A DNA stretch of 64,000 nt from Lewinellaceae bacterium (GCA_020636315.1 JACJYA010000003.1:310001-374000), one strand, 5' to 3'. Shown: positions 24,862 through 33,506, numbered from the stretch's first letter. Numbers and translations: made by a program. The notes: generated by a model not told the origin, from the letters alone.

Positions 24862-25485
24862 TTACTCCGCATTTCCCCCGGCTGATGCTGCATGTTCAAC
24901 AATTCCGCCACCTACTTTTTCACCATTATTATACTCATACTCTACGGTCACTTCTCCCTTTTCGTTATAAAAGCGGAGAATCCCATCCTGTTTTCCTTCC
25001 TTATAATTGACTTCCTTCATCAATTTTCCGGTTTGGATATCGTACTCCTTAAAGGTGCCATCCAATTCCCCGTTTTTATAGGAAGCTTCCGTTTCCGGGC
25101 GGCCAAAGCGATACTTTGCCCATGGGCCATCGAGCGCGTTATTTTTATATGTGGCCCGGAGGCTCATCTGCCCCCGCTCATTGAACTCCATATACGGCCC
25201 GTTGTACATTCCGGCAACATAAGAGATTATCTTCTCCGGAAACATTCCGTCCGGGTGATAAATTATCCAGGTGCCTTCTTTAACTCCATTCCTAAGCTGG
25301 CCTTCCTCCTGAAGTATGCCATCGCCGTTTGCCTTGGTTGCCCGCTGATACCCCGTACCGGGAATATCCTCGGTTACATACCCTGAGCTGTCAAACGTCT
25401 CGGCGCCTGCAGCCTCACCGGCACCGCCATTATTACATGCCGATAAACCGGCGATGCAAAGTGTCAAAATCAAATATCTCATCAT
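24862..25485 (-). CDS. MORN_2/YwqK-type repeat lipoprotein
   Basis: A 207-residue lipoprotein with signal and lipobox (MMRYLILTLCIAGLSAC). Residues ~60-195 carry five or six copies of a ~23-residue repeat of the form YKNGxxDGxWxxY (NGVKEGTWIIYHPDG, YKNNALDGPWAKYRFG, YKNGELDGTFKEYD, YKEGKQDGILRFYNEKG). This is the MORN variant seen in YwqK-like and many Bacteroidota surface lipoproteins. The function of such repeats is not defined. A good promoter (TTG-N18-TAATTTTG) lies at 25545-25573. Confidence 0.82.
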   Translation of the reverse strand: MMRYLILTLCIAGLSACNNGGAGEAAGAETFDSSGYVTEDIPGTGYQRATKANGDGILQEEGQLRNGVKEGTWIIYHPDGMFPEKIISYVAGMYNGPYMEFNERGQMSLRATYKNNALDGPWAKYRFGRPETEASYKNGELDGTFKEYDIQTGKLMKEVNYKEGKQDGILRFYNEKGEVTVEYEYNNGEKVGGGIVEHAASAGGNAE

Positions 25486-25544
25486 CTTTCCGGGATTTTG
25501 TTAAGAAATCAATAATCTGCACTAATGGGATTTTTGAGGCCGGA

Positions 25545-25573
25545 CAAAATTACTGGATTTACCAGGCAATCAA
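25545..25573 (-). promoter_or_regulatory. Bacteroidota promoter of the MORN lipoprotein
   Basis: On the minus strand a TTG (25571-25573) is followed after 18 bp by TAATTTTG (25545-25552), matching TTG-N17-23-TAnnTTTG. Predicted leader is about 55 nt. Confidence 0.6.
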
Positions 25574-25607
25574 AAACGTAAATCTTCTAATTTCAGACAA
25601 ATTATTT

Positions 25608-25615
25608 TAAATTTG
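25608..25615 (+). promoter_or_regulatory. -7 element upstream of gldA
   Basis: TAAATTTG, exact TAnnTTTG, 82 bp before the gldA start at 25697. The -33 TTG is missing at the usual distance. Confidence 0.4.
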
Positions 25616-25696
25616 GCCCAGAATTCAAACTGCTCTTTGTCAGCTGCAACAACAATGAGTGTTGTCCTATTGTAATAGCCAAAGTCAAACCCAACT

Positions 25697-26620
25697 ATGG
25701 ATATTAAAATCGAAAACCTTAGCAAAAGCTACGGATTCCAAAAAGCTGTTGACAACATCTCTTTCGAAGTAAAAACTGGTGAGATCCTGGGGTTTCTGGG
25801 CCCGAACGGGGCGGGAAAGACCACGACCATGAAAATGATCACCAGCTATATTGACATGGATAGCGGAGAGGTGCTGATCGGCGGCAAGTCCGTCCGAGAC
25901 GGAGAAACCAAACGGCATATCGGGTACCTTCCCGAACACAACCCACTCTACACCGATATGCCGGTCATCGACTATCTGGAATTTTGCGCAGCGCTCCAGA
26001 GCGTACCCAAAACGCAAGTTTCGGAACGCATACGGGAAATGGTCCGGGTCTGTGGCCTGGACGTTGAAAAACACAAGCGCATCCGCGAACTCTCCAAGGG
26101 TTACCGGCAACGGGTGGGCCTGGCACAGGCGATGATCCACGACCCCGACATCCTCATCCTCGATGAACCCACCACCGGGCTCGACCCCAACCAGATCGTC
26201 GAGATCCGGGAGCTTATCCGCAAACTGGGAAAGGAAAAAACGGTGATCCTCAGTACGCACATTCTACCTGAAGTAGAAGCTACCTGCGACCGTATTCTCA
26301 TCATCAACCAGGGAAAGATCGTTGCCGACGGCACCGCCGAAACCCTCCGCAAACAAGCTCAGGGGCATCAGGTGTTGCAGGTGCGTATTACAGGTGGGGA
26401 AACCGATGAGGTATTTGAAAAACTGAAGAACCTGCCGACGGTCTCTGCCGTTGACATCCTCAATGCCGACAAACGGCGCTTCGAACTACAAAGCCAACCC
26501 GAGCAGTTGTCCAACCAACCGGTTTTCGAACTGTGCGTACGCCAGCAATGGGTCCTCCATGAGATGATCCCCTTCGAAACCCGCCTGGAAGATATCTTCC
26601 GGGACCTGACTTTGAAATGA
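25697..26620 (+). CDS. gldA: ABC transporter ATPase, GldA-like
   Basis: A 307-residue ABC ATPase: Walker A GPNGAGKTTT (about residue 36), Q-loop region IGYLPEHNPLYTDM, signature LSKGYRQRVGLAQ, Walker B DILILDEPTTGLDP, and H-loop STHILPEVEATCD. A ~75-residue C-terminal extension (VLQVRITGGETDEVF) is typical of the GldA/NatA type. It energises the transport unit formed with GldF and GldG; in Flavobacterium this unit is needed for gliding motility, but its substrate is not known and in this organism the role is inferred. It is first in the operon gldA-gldF-gldG-DUF4340. Confidence 0.9.
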   Translation: MDIKIENLSKSYGFQKAVDNISFEVKTGEILGFLGPNGAGKTTTMKMITSYIDMDSGEVLIGGKSVRDGETKRHIGYLPEHNPLYTDMPVIDYLEFCAALQSVPKTQVSERIREMVRVCGLDVEKHKRIRELSKGYRQRVGLAQAMIHDPDILILDEPTTGLDPNQIVEIRELIRKLGKEKTVILSTHILPEVEATCDRILIINQGKIVADGTAETLRKQAQGHQVLQVRITGGETDEVFEKLKNLPTVSAVDILNADKRRFELQSQPEQLSNQPVFELCVRQQWVLHEMIPFETRLEDIFRDLTLK

Positions 26621-26640
26621 TTGAATGATAGAAGGAATGT

Positions 26641-26701
26641 GGAATGAAGGAATGATGGAATGAATGATAATCAATCCTTCAATCATCCATTCCTTCGTTC
26701 C
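26641..26701. repeat. Imperfect palindrome between gldA and gldF
   Basis: GGAATGAAGGAATGATGGAATG (first 20 bases at 26641-26660) faces a near reverse complement ending TCCTTCGTTCC at 26701. The sequence is built from repeated GGAATGA/TGATGGAA words and fills most of the 97-bp gap. Confidence 0.55.
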
Positions 26702-26717
26702 ATAAAATTAGAAGGCT

Positions 26718-27449
26718 ATGCATCCGATTTGGGTCATTACCAAAAAAGAGTTGAGTTCCTTTTTCGATTCACTGATCGCTTACGTTATCCTTATTGCTTT
26801 CCTGGGGCTGAGCGGCCTGTTTACCTGGGACCCGCTGGAACTCATCGGGCAGGGTGATATCTTTTTCCGCCGACAGGCTGACCTGCAGGTGTTTTTCAGC
26901 ATCGCTTACTGGACCTTGTTCTTCTTTGTGCCCGCCCTGACCATGAGGCAGATCGCTGAAGAACGAAAAGCCGGGACGATCGAGCTTCTGCTCACCAAAG
27001 ACGTTTCCAACCGCCAGCTCATTGTCGGGAAGTTCCTGGCCTGCTTCCTCATGGTTTGTATTGCCCTGGCTTTCACCATACCGTATTATATTACGGTGGC
27101 CCAGTTGGGCGATATTGACCACGGCGCCACCCTTTCCGGGTACCTCGGGTTGCTCCTGATGAGTGCAGCCTATATCAGCATCGGGCTTTTTGCCAGCAGT
27201 GTCACCAGCAACCAGATCGTGGCCTTTCTGCTGGCGATCCTGATCGGGGTCTTTTTCCATATCCTGTTCGAAGTAATGGCGTCCAATACGCAGGGGGCAA
27301 TGGGCACCTTCTTCCGGAATCTCAGCCTCCAGTACCACTTTCAATCCATTCAGCGGGGGGTGATCGATTCCAAAGACCTGATCTATTTTGCTTCGATCAT
27401 CGTATTGGGGCTGGGGCTTTCAGAACTCATCATTTCCAAACGAAGCTAA
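26718..27449 (+). CDS. gldF: ABC transporter permease, GldF-like
   Basis: A 243-residue membrane protein with six hydrophobic segments. It starts HPIWVITKKELSSFFDS and carries TMRQIAEERKAGTIELLLTKDVSNRQLIVGKFLA, the conserved loop of ABC-2/GldF permeases that meets the ATPase. It should form the membrane channel of the unit with GldA. It is flanked by gldA upstream (97 bp, filled by a palindrome) and by gldG, whose start is 8 bp after its stop. Confidence 0.9.
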   Translation: MHPIWVITKKELSSFFDSLIAYVILIAFLGLSGLFTWDPLELIGQGDIFFRRQADLQVFFSIAYWTLFFFVPALTMRQIAEERKAGTIELLLTKDVSNRQLIVGKFLACFLMVCIALAFTIPYYITVAQLGDIDHGATLSGYLGLLLMSAAYISIGLFASSVTSNQIVAFLLAILIGVFFHILFEVMASNTQGAMGTFFRNLSLQYHFQSIQRGVIDSKDLIYFASIIVLGLGLSELIISKRS

Positions 27450-27456
27450 TCGCACC

Positions 27457-28968
27457 ATGAAAAATAAAACTGTCGTATCCATACTACTGATAACGGCCAT
27501 CATCATCGTGGCCAACCTGATCTCCCAACAGTTGTTCTTCCGGCTCGACCTTACGGAAAACCATCAATACACTCTCAGCCAGGCCACCAAAGACATCTTG
27601 CGCAACCTGGAGGAGCCGGTCACCGTTACCGCCTATTTTTCGGAAAACATGCCTCCCAACATCGAAAAGGCGCGCCGGGACTTTCAGGAAATGCTCGTGG
27701 AATACGCCAACCTTTCGAAAGGCTATGTGGATTACCAATTCATCAACCCGGATGAGGACGAGGAAAAACAACAGGCCGCCCAGGAAGGAATACAGCCGGT
27801 GATGATCACCGTCCGGGAGAAAGACCAGGCACAGCAACAGCAAGCATTTCTCGGAGCAGTCATTCAGATGGGCAACCAGAAGGAGACGATCCCTTTCATT
27901 CAGCCCGGCGCGGCGATAGAATACGAGCTTTCGACCAGTATAAAAAAGCTGGCGGTAAAGGACAAGCCTTCCGTAGGGCTGGTGCAGGGCCATGGAGAAC
28001 CTTCCCAGTCGGACCTGGGGCAGGTGGTGCAATCTCTCAGTATCCTGTACAGTGTCGAAAACGTGGACCTGGCCAGTGAGCCCAATATTCCGGACCGGTT
28101 CCGGGCCATTGCCATTGTAGCTCCCAGCGACACCATCCCGGCCGAACAGCTCTCCAAACTGGACGACTACCTCGGCCGGGGCGGGCAACTCTTTGTGGCC
28201 TTGAATACGGTGGAGGGCGACCTTCAGAATGCCCAGGGCAGAGCGATAAGCACCGGCCTGGAAACCTGGTTGCGGCAAAAGGGGGTTGAAGTCTCCGGAA
28301 GTTTTATTATCGATGCCCAGTGCGGCTCCGTTCAGGTCAGGCAACAACAGGGCTTTCTCACTTTCAATACTGCGGTTCAGTTTCCGTATCTCCCGGTTAT
28401 CAGCAATTTTCCGGATCACCCCATTACTCAGGGGCTGGAACAGGTTGTACTCAGTTTTGCCAGCCCGGTGCGGTTTGTCGGCGATTCCACCGCCCGTTTC
28501 ACACCCATAGCACAGACTTCGGTCAAATCGGGCATTGCCAACCCTCCGGTTTTCTTTGACATCAACAAGCAGTGGAGTGACGCTGATTTTCCCATGAGCA
28601 ACCTCACCGTGGGAGGAGTGCTGGAGGGGAATCTCGTGGGAAATACCTTCTCCCGCATTGTAGTGTTCGGAGATGGCGACTTCCCCGTCTCCAGGCAAGG
28701 CCGGCAGGGAGGGGATAACATCAGCCTGATGGTCAACAGCATCGACTGGCTATCCGACGATACGGGGCTGATCCAACTGCGGACGAAAGGGGTCGCTTCC
28801 CGGCCTATCGAACAGGAATATCTCAGTGATGAGGCCAGCGGCAAACGTACCTTCCTGAAGTATCTGAACTTCGGCCTGCCTATTTTGCTGGTGCTGATCT
28901 ATGGCTTTATCCGCGTGCAACAACAGCGGAACCGTCGCCTCCGGAGGATGCAGGAAAGGTATGTTTGA
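27457..28968 (+). CDS. gldG: GldG-type ABC auxiliary component
   Basis: A 503-residue protein with an N-terminal helix (VSILLITAIIIVANLISQQLFFRLDLTE), a large periplasmic ABC-type auxiliary domain (YTLSQATKDILRNLEEPVTVTAYFSENMPP, VGLVQGHGEPSQ, LDDYLGRGGQLFVAL) and a C-terminal helix (LNFGLPILLVLIYGFIRVQQ) with a basic tail. This is the usual GldG/MldA11-like layout. The ATG at 27457, 8 bp after gldF, is chosen; an in-frame upstream codon lies inside gldF. It is probably part of the same membrane complex as GldA and GldF. Confidence 0.9.
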   Translation: MKNKTVVSILLITAIIIVANLISQQLFFRLDLTENHQYTLSQATKDILRNLEEPVTVTAYFSENMPPNIEKARRDFQEMLVEYANLSKGYVDYQFINPDEDEEKQQAAQEGIQPVMITVREKDQAQQQQAFLGAVIQMGNQKETIPFIQPGAAIEYELSTSIKKLAVKDKPSVGLVQGHGEPSQSDLGQVVQSLSILYSVENVDLASEPNIPDRFRAIAIVAPSDTIPAEQLSKLDDYLGRGGQLFVALNTVEGDLQNAQGRAISTGLETWLRQKGVEVSGSFIIDAQCGSVQVRQQQGFLTFNTAVQFPYLPVISNFPDHPITQGLEQVVLSFASPVRFVGDSTARFTPIAQTSVKSGIANPPVFFDINKQWSDADFPMSNLTVGGVLEGNLVGNTFSRIVVFGDGDFPVSRQGRQGGDNISLMVNSIDWLSDDTGLIQLRTKGVASRPIEQEYLSDEASGKRTFLKYLNFGLPILLVLIYGFIRVQQQRNRRLRRMQERYV

Positions 28969-28970
28969 GT

Positions 28971-29160
28971 AAGATTGTTGGATTGTTGGAGGGCTATATT
29001 GCCGGATGGTTATATTGTTAAATGGTTGTATTGTTAGCCTGATGGCGCCGGCCGGCTTATTCCACGCCACCAATAAACAGAAATAAATGGCCGCAAAACC
29101 ATAAAACCCCAAAACCAAAACACCACAAAACCTAAAAACTACCCAAACCGTTAAAAACAG
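28971..29160. repeat. Low-complexity G/T then A/C spacer after gldG
   Basis: The 200-bp gap has a T/G-rich half made of GGATTGTTGG and ATGGTTATATTGTTA words and an A/C-rich half made of AAAACC words (CATAAAACCCCAAAACCAAAAC). The second half, read on the minus strand, shares GGTTTTGTGGTGTTTTGGT with 58035-58053. No gene is visible in it. Confidence 0.5.
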
Positions 29161-29168
29161 CAGATATC

Positions 29169-30146
29169 ATGAATAACAAGATCCTGCTCATTGTTCTTGT
29201 AGCCCTGCTCGCCATTTACGGGTTGTCCAGGCTATTTTCCGGAAACAAGAAAACGACCTTTAAGGCCGAGTTGATCCAGGTGGATACGGCAGCGGTAAGT
29301 TCCATTACGATTTCTCCCCGGGGCGAAGAACCGCCATTCACCCTCAAAAAAGAAGGCGGGCAGTGGATTGCCACCCGGGATGCTCTGAGCACCAAAGCTT
29401 CTCAGGGTGCTATTCAGTCGCTTCTGGGCAACCTGAGCCTGATCAAAACCAAACGCATTGCAGCCAAAAGTAAGGACAAGTGGGCCGAATACCAGGTAGT
29501 TGACAGCGCCGGCACACGCATACAGGTTTACGGCGGTGGAGGCGATCTGTTAGAAGATTTCATCATCGGTAAATTCGACTTCCAACAGGCTCCCCAGCCC
29601 CAGCAACCCATGCAATTTCAGCAGCAGCAGCAACCCATTATTACCTCTTTCATTCGCCTCAGTGGAGAGAACGAGACCTACGCAGTTGAAGGCATGCAGG
29701 TGCTCAGCATGGGGCAGGGCTTCGACAGCTATCGCAATAAGAACCTCCTCAAAATGAAAAAGGAAATGGAAGTCAACGCTTTTGAGTACCAACTTGGAGA
29801 TTCCCTGCTCCGGTTCCAGAAAACCATGGACGGCTGGGCCACCGACGGGATAGTTTTGGACTCTATGAAAGTAGAAAATTACCTTAACGTGTTGCGGAAC
29901 CTTTCCGGAACAACCTTCGCAGATGATTTTGACGAGCTGTCCGCCGGCCAGTATCCACAACAACAGCTGACGATCTCCGGCAACAATATAGAAGAGCCTT
30001 TCCGCATCACCGTTTACAGGGATACTACCCGGGAAAAACCATTTGTCATTTTTTCAAATTACAACCCGGAAACCTACTTCGCAAGTGACTCTTCGGGTAT
30101 ATACAGCAAGCTTTTCAAGCCTGTGGAATCCTTTCAGGCAGAATGA
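29169..30146 (+). CDS. DUF4340 domain protein of the gld operon
   Basis: A 325-residue protein with an N-terminal membrane anchor (NKILLIVLVALLAIYGLSRLF) and a DUF4340 body: FTLKKEGGQWIATRDALSTKASQGAIQSLLGNLSLIKTKRIAAKS, then a Gln-rich stretch (QQAPQPQQPMQFQQQQQ) near residue 145, and FQKTMDGWATDGIVLDSMKVENYLNVLRNL as a second copy of the same motif. DUF4340 genes often follow GldG-type genes, and the order is kept here. The domain's role is unknown; it is likely to sit in the periplasm bound to the GldAFG unit. Confidence 0.85.
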   Translation: MNNKILLIVLVALLAIYGLSRLFSGNKKTTFKAELIQVDTAAVSSITISPRGEEPPFTLKKEGGQWIATRDALSTKASQGAIQSLLGNLSLIKTKRIAAKSKDKWAEYQVVDSAGTRIQVYGGGGDLLEDFIIGKFDFQQAPQPQQPMQFQQQQQPIITSFIRLSGENETYAVEGMQVLSMGQGFDSYRNKNLLKMKKEMEVNAFEYQLGDSLLRFQKTMDGWATDGIVLDSMKVENYLNVLRNLSGTTFADDFDELSAGQYPQQQLTISGNNIEEPFRITVYRDTTREKPFVIFSNYNPETYFASDSSGIYSKLFKPVESFQAE

Positions 30147-30165
30147 TTCGATGGGCTCTTCCTGC

Positions 30166-31410
30166 CTATGCCTGCCCCAGGCCGGTGAGGATATCCCTGC
30201 CCAATGACCGGTTCAAATGGCCGTCGCGGATAATATCCACAAAAGCCACGCGGCAGTCTGCTTCAGGAGCAGAGGCAGGAGCTTTTGAATAGGGAACCGG
30301 CGGCAACCCTTCGAGCCCATACACCTGCGGATACACCAGCACTCCATGCCGGGCATCAAAATACCGGGTATATACGAACATCTGCCGCAGGTCCTCCATA
30401 TTTGGGCTGGCCCGGCGCAGAACTTTCCACTTAGTGTCCAGGACATATCGGTTATCTTCGTATTCCAGGACGATATCGGGCCGGAGATAGCGGCGTTGCC
30501 AGAAAGGGCGGCTGGCCTGGCGGTACACCTGCAGGCCTTCCTTTCTCAGGCCGGCCAGTTGCCGGAAGACGTATTCTTCAAAAAGCAGGTTCATATCAAA
30601 AAGAATGGCAATCAGCGGATGACGCCCGGCGCGGATATCAGGGCGATAATGCCGGAGCAACATCAGGGCAGCTTCCACCGCCTGCCGGTACCGTTCTGTT
30701 TTACGGCCGAAAGGCAGTTGTTCCCACTCCAATAGCCGCAAATCGACAACAGGCAGCATCGGAAACTGCCGGGCCAGGCGCTGCAACTTCGTTTCCAGGG
30801 GCGGCGCAAGTGAAAAGTGGCGTAGAGCCTTCAGGGCGCTGCTGATGATCCGGTTGAAAAGGTGTTCGTACCCATAGCGTCCATGCTCCGTGTAAAATTG
30901 TTCTGCATGGGCCAGGTTTTCCTGGATCTGGCGGTGGAACAGCAACCGGCCTTTTAATGCCGGAAGATTGCCCTTATGGCGGGAGTATTCCCGCGTAAGC
31001 CCCTGCCGCAACAAGCCTTCTGTTTCTTCCAGAAAGATGGTTATGTAGAGGTCCAGAATGGAATTGGGCCGCAGGCTGAGTCCGGCAGTTGAAAGGTGTT
31101 CGACTTTGATGAGGCGACAGGCTTTGAGCATATCGAGCAAAACCTGTTGCCAAAGCTGGTAATCCTGCTGGCCCGGGTGGCTTGCTTTAGGCAGGATCTC
31201 GATGGTAAGTTCCCCGGCCTGAATCACACCGACATAACTGGAAAACCTGACCCCACGATGAAGGACGGAATAGTATTTCTCTTCTCTTAAGCCAGGCTGG
31301 TGGGTAAGAATATCAAAGTCAGCTTCCGTGAATATGCCGCCCTGCACCTCCTCTCCCACCCTGATCTGCTGGTGTTCGAATACCTGTATGTACCGTCCGT
31401 TTTTCATCAT
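30166..31410 (-). CDS. mcrC: McrC-family restriction endonuclease subunit without McrB
   Basis: A 414-residue McrC-like protein. The N-terminal DNA/McrB-interaction region has SSYVGVIQAGELTIEILPKA; the C-terminal half is a PD-(D/E)xK nuclease with Asp312 in LRPDIVLEY and Asp325-x-Lys327 in LDTKWK. All core catalytic residues are seen. McrC normally cuts DNA only when stimulated by the GTPase McrB, whose gene is usually adjacent, but no McrB is present in this window. The ATG overlaps the stop of the ankyrin lipoprotein gene by 4 bp (ATGA), which implies translational coupling. It is convergent with the DUF4340 gene. Confidence 0.85.
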   Translation of the reverse strand: MMKNGRYIQVFEHQQIRVGEEVQGGIFTEADFDILTHQPGLREEKYYSVLHRGVRFSSYVGVIQAGELTIEILPKASHPGQQDYQLWQQVLLDMLKACRLIKVEHLSTAGLSLRPNSILDLYITIFLEETEGLLRQGLTREYSRHKGNLPALKGRLLFHRQIQENLAHAEQFYTEHGRYGYEHLFNRIISSALKALRHFSLAPPLETKLQRLARQFPMLPVVDLRLLEWEQLPFGRKTERYRQAVEAALMLLRHYRPDIRAGRHPLIAILFDMNLLFEEYVFRQLAGLRKEGLQVYRQASRPFWQRRYLRPDIVLEYEDNRYVLDTKWKVLRRASPNMEDLRQMFVYTRYFDARHGVLVYPQVYGLEGLPPVPYSKAPASAPEADCRVAFVDIIRDGHLNRSLGRDILTGLGQA

Positions 31411-32576
31411 TGCCTGTTCAATACATAAGCTTCGATCATCCTGGCGATCTCCGGGTTGGCTGAGAAACTGATCAATTCGTAAATCCCGGTGCCGTCTTTT
31501 GATTTGATGTAAGGGTTGGCCTCATATTCGATCAAAAGCCGGACCATCTCAGGGTGGTTGTAAGTTGCGGCAAACATGAGCGGAGTATAGCCATCGATGG
31601 CGTCCGGGATATCAGGGCTGGCGCCGGCTTGCAGCAAGAGGCGGCCACAGTCGGCATGCCCGCCCATGGCAGCGCTGATCAGAGGAGTAAGCTGATAGTT
31701 TTCCCCCGCTTCATCGGGGCCGGCGCCGAACTCCAGCAGCAGTCGCAGAATGTTCGGATGCCCGAACCGGGCGGCCGCTGCCAAAGCCGTCTGGCCTACT
31801 CTGTTGAAGGCATCAGGATCAGCTCCGTGGTTCAGCAACAGGTTTACCATTTCATAATCTCCCCGGGCAGAGGCCCAGATAAGAGCAGGGGTTCCCAGTT
31901 CATCTTTCTGTCCGGGTGCGGCGCCATTTTGCAGCCAGTAACGGGCATCGCCCAGATCTTTACTGCGAACAGCCTCTATCAGGCCCTGGCTCGCTTTGCT
32001 GCCCAATGCCTGGCCGGCGCCCTGCTGAATGAAAAACTCCGCCAGCGGCAGGTTCCATTGTTTTATAGCAATGTCAATAGCCGTACCATGCCGGCTGGCC
32101 ACTTCCCAACTGGCCCCCCATCCCAGCAAAAGACGGGTAAAACCAATGTGTCCATAATAAGCCGCCCAATTGAGAGCCGGGTCGCCAAACGTATCGCGCC
32201 GGTTCACATCCGCACCGTGCTCCAGCAGAAGGCGGGCCACAGCCGTATCATTGCTGGTGGCGGCCTCCATAAGGGCTGTACTGCCATAATAGCCTTCCCG
32301 CCGACACTGTGCATCTGCGCCTCTGTTCAGCAACAGAGCTGCAATATTTCTTCGTCCGCTACTGGCTGCAGCGATCAGCGGCGTAGCGCCCTCTGCATTT
32401 CGAGCCTCCAGCCGTGCCCCTGCCTGGAGACAGGAGTCGGCCAACTCCATATCGCCGAGCCGAATGCTCTCGAAGAGCCGATCGTCAAGCCATCCCTGCC
32501 GGTTGGCAGCTTCCTCCCGGCAAGCCATCAAACCACAGGCCAGTACAAGTACTGCGAAGACTTTTAAGTTAGCCAT
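31407..32576 (-). CDS. Ankyrin-repeat lipoprotein
   Basis: A 389-residue protein: lipoprotein signal (VFAVLVLACGLMAC, Cys19) followed by about ten ankyrin repeats, for example EGATPLIAAASSGRRNIAALLLNRGAD, GSTALMEAATSNDTAVARLLLEHGADV, GQTALAAAARFGHPNILRLLLEFGA and GYTPLMFAATYNHPEMVRLLIEYEAN. Ankyrin repeats bind other proteins; the partner is unknown. The signal places it in the periplasm or on the outer membrane, while the coupled downstream product McrC should be cytoplasmic, which makes the pairing odd. Confidence 0.88.
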   Translation of the reverse strand: MANLKVFAVLVLACGLMACREEAANRQGWLDDRLFESIRLGDMELADSCLQAGARLEARNAEGATPLIAAASSGRRNIAALLLNRGADAQCRREGYYGSTALMEAATSNDTAVARLLLEHGADVNRRDTFGDPALNWAAYYGHIGFTRLLLGWGASWEVASRHGTAIDIAIKQWNLPLAEFFIQQGAGQALGSKASQGLIEAVRSKDLGDARYWLQNGAAPGQKDELGTPALIWASARGDYEMVNLLLNHGADPDAFNRVGQTALAAAARFGHPNILRLLLEFGAGPDEAGENYQLTPLISAAMGGHADCGRLLLQAGASPDIPDAIDGYTPLMFAATYNHPEMVRLLIEYEANPYIKSKDGTGIYELISFSANPEIARMIEAYVLNRQ

Positions 32577-32606
32577 TAGAAGATAAATAGATACAATTTG
32601 ATTCCA

Positions 32607-32948
32607 TTATAACAATTCCAGCACCTTTTCCGGAGGCCTGCCGATAACAGCCTTCTTACCTTCTACAACAATAGGCCGCTCGATGAGCTTTGGGTTTTCC
32701 ACCAGTACGTCCACCCACTCTTCTTCCGACAGGGATTTTCCTTTGAAATTTTCTTTGTAGATCTTTTCACCTTTCCTGACAAGGCCGGAAGCTTTAATAC
32801 CCAGCATTTTCAGGATATTTTTCAGTTCCTCCCTGCCGGGAGGAGTTTCAAGGTATAAAACAATATCAGGGTTCACACCTTTTCCTTCAAGAATGGCCAG
32901 TGTTTCCCTGCTCTTTCGGCAACGGGGGTTATGATAGATCTTCATCAC
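32607..32948 (-). CDS. ArsC/Spx-family thioredoxin-fold reductase
   Basis: A 113-residue protein of the glutaredoxin-type arsenate reductase family. The catalytic cysteine lies in YHNPRCRKSRET (Cys10), and the family's C-terminal anion-site motif appears as IERPIVVEGKKAVIGRPPE. ArsC reduces arsenate to arsenite with glutathione and glutaredoxin; without other ars genes nearby, a general thiol reductase or an Spx-like role is equally possible. Two ATG codons lie in tandem at 32948 and 32945; either may be used. Confidence 0.88.
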   Translation of the reverse strand: MMKIYHNPRCRKSRETLAILEGKGVNPDIVLYLETPPGREELKNILKMLGIKASGLVRKGEKIYKENFKGKSLSEEEWVDVLVENPKLIERPIVVEGKKAVIGRPPEKVLELL

Positions 32949-33047
32949 AATTTTTGTTTGCTCCGAAGGTAATAAACCCGCCGGAAAAAGTCATAAATCA
33001 CTTGTCCAACCTGTTTTTCTCTCTAAATTCTTCAAATCTGAAAACCG

Positions 33048-33482
33048 ATGATCTGGAAACAAGAGTTCAGTATGAAAGCCCTCAACCAAATGAGCCTTAA
33101 AAACATGACCAGCCATCTGGGGATAGAGTTTACCGGCTCCGGAGAAGATTTTCTCGAGGCCAGGATGCCGGTCGATGAAAGAACCATTCAACCCATGGGG
33201 CTGCTCCACGGTGGTGCTTCCTGCGTACTTGCAGAGACGTTAGGTAGTGTCGCTTCGGTACTCTGTATTAAAGATACGGACAAAGAAACCGCTGTCGGTA
33301 TTGAGATCAACGCCAACCACCTGCGGCCGGCAACCCGGGGCTTTGTTACCGGCAGGGTTCAACCAGTGCGCGTCGGCCGCAGCCTGCACGTCTGGAACAT
33401 CGAGATCAGAGATGAAGACGCCCGCCTGATATGTGTCAGCCGGATAACAATTGCGGTGGTGCCTAGAAGGCAAACCATCTAA
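33048..33482 (+). CDS. menI: Hotdog-fold acyl-CoA thioesterase, MenI/YdiI-like
   Basis: A 144-residue single-hotdog enzyme that follows E. coli YdiI/MenI closely: MIWKQEF start, MTSHLGIEFTGSGEDFLEARMPVDERTIQPMGLLHGGASCVLAETLGS with the catalytic Glu, GIEINANHLRPATRGFVTG, and late ARLICVSRITIAVV. MenI hydrolyses 1,4-dihydroxy-2-naphthoyl-CoA in menaquinone synthesis; menaquinone is the normal Bacteroidota quinone, so the role fits, but no other men gene lies here and broader acyl-CoA hydrolysis is possible. Confidence 0.85.
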   Translation: MIWKQEFSMKALNQMSLKNMTSHLGIEFTGSGEDFLEARMPVDERTIQPMGLLHGGASCVLAETLGSVASVLCIKDTDKETAVGIEINANHLRPATRGFVTGRVQPVRVGRSLHVWNIEIRDEDARLICVSRITIAVVPRRQTI

Positions 33483-33498
33483 AGGCCATAAAAGGTTA

Positions 33499-33506
33499 TA
33501 TATTTG
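33499..33506 (+). promoter_or_regulatory. -7 element of the anchor-B gene
   Basis: TATATTTG, an exact TAnnTTTG, 66 bp before the start codon at 33572. No correctly spaced TTG. Confidence 0.4.

Noticed and set aside
27484..28698. 404-codon frame antisense to gldG
   Set aside because: GldG has clear family motifs on the other strand; the antisense frame is a by-product of GC-rich third positions.
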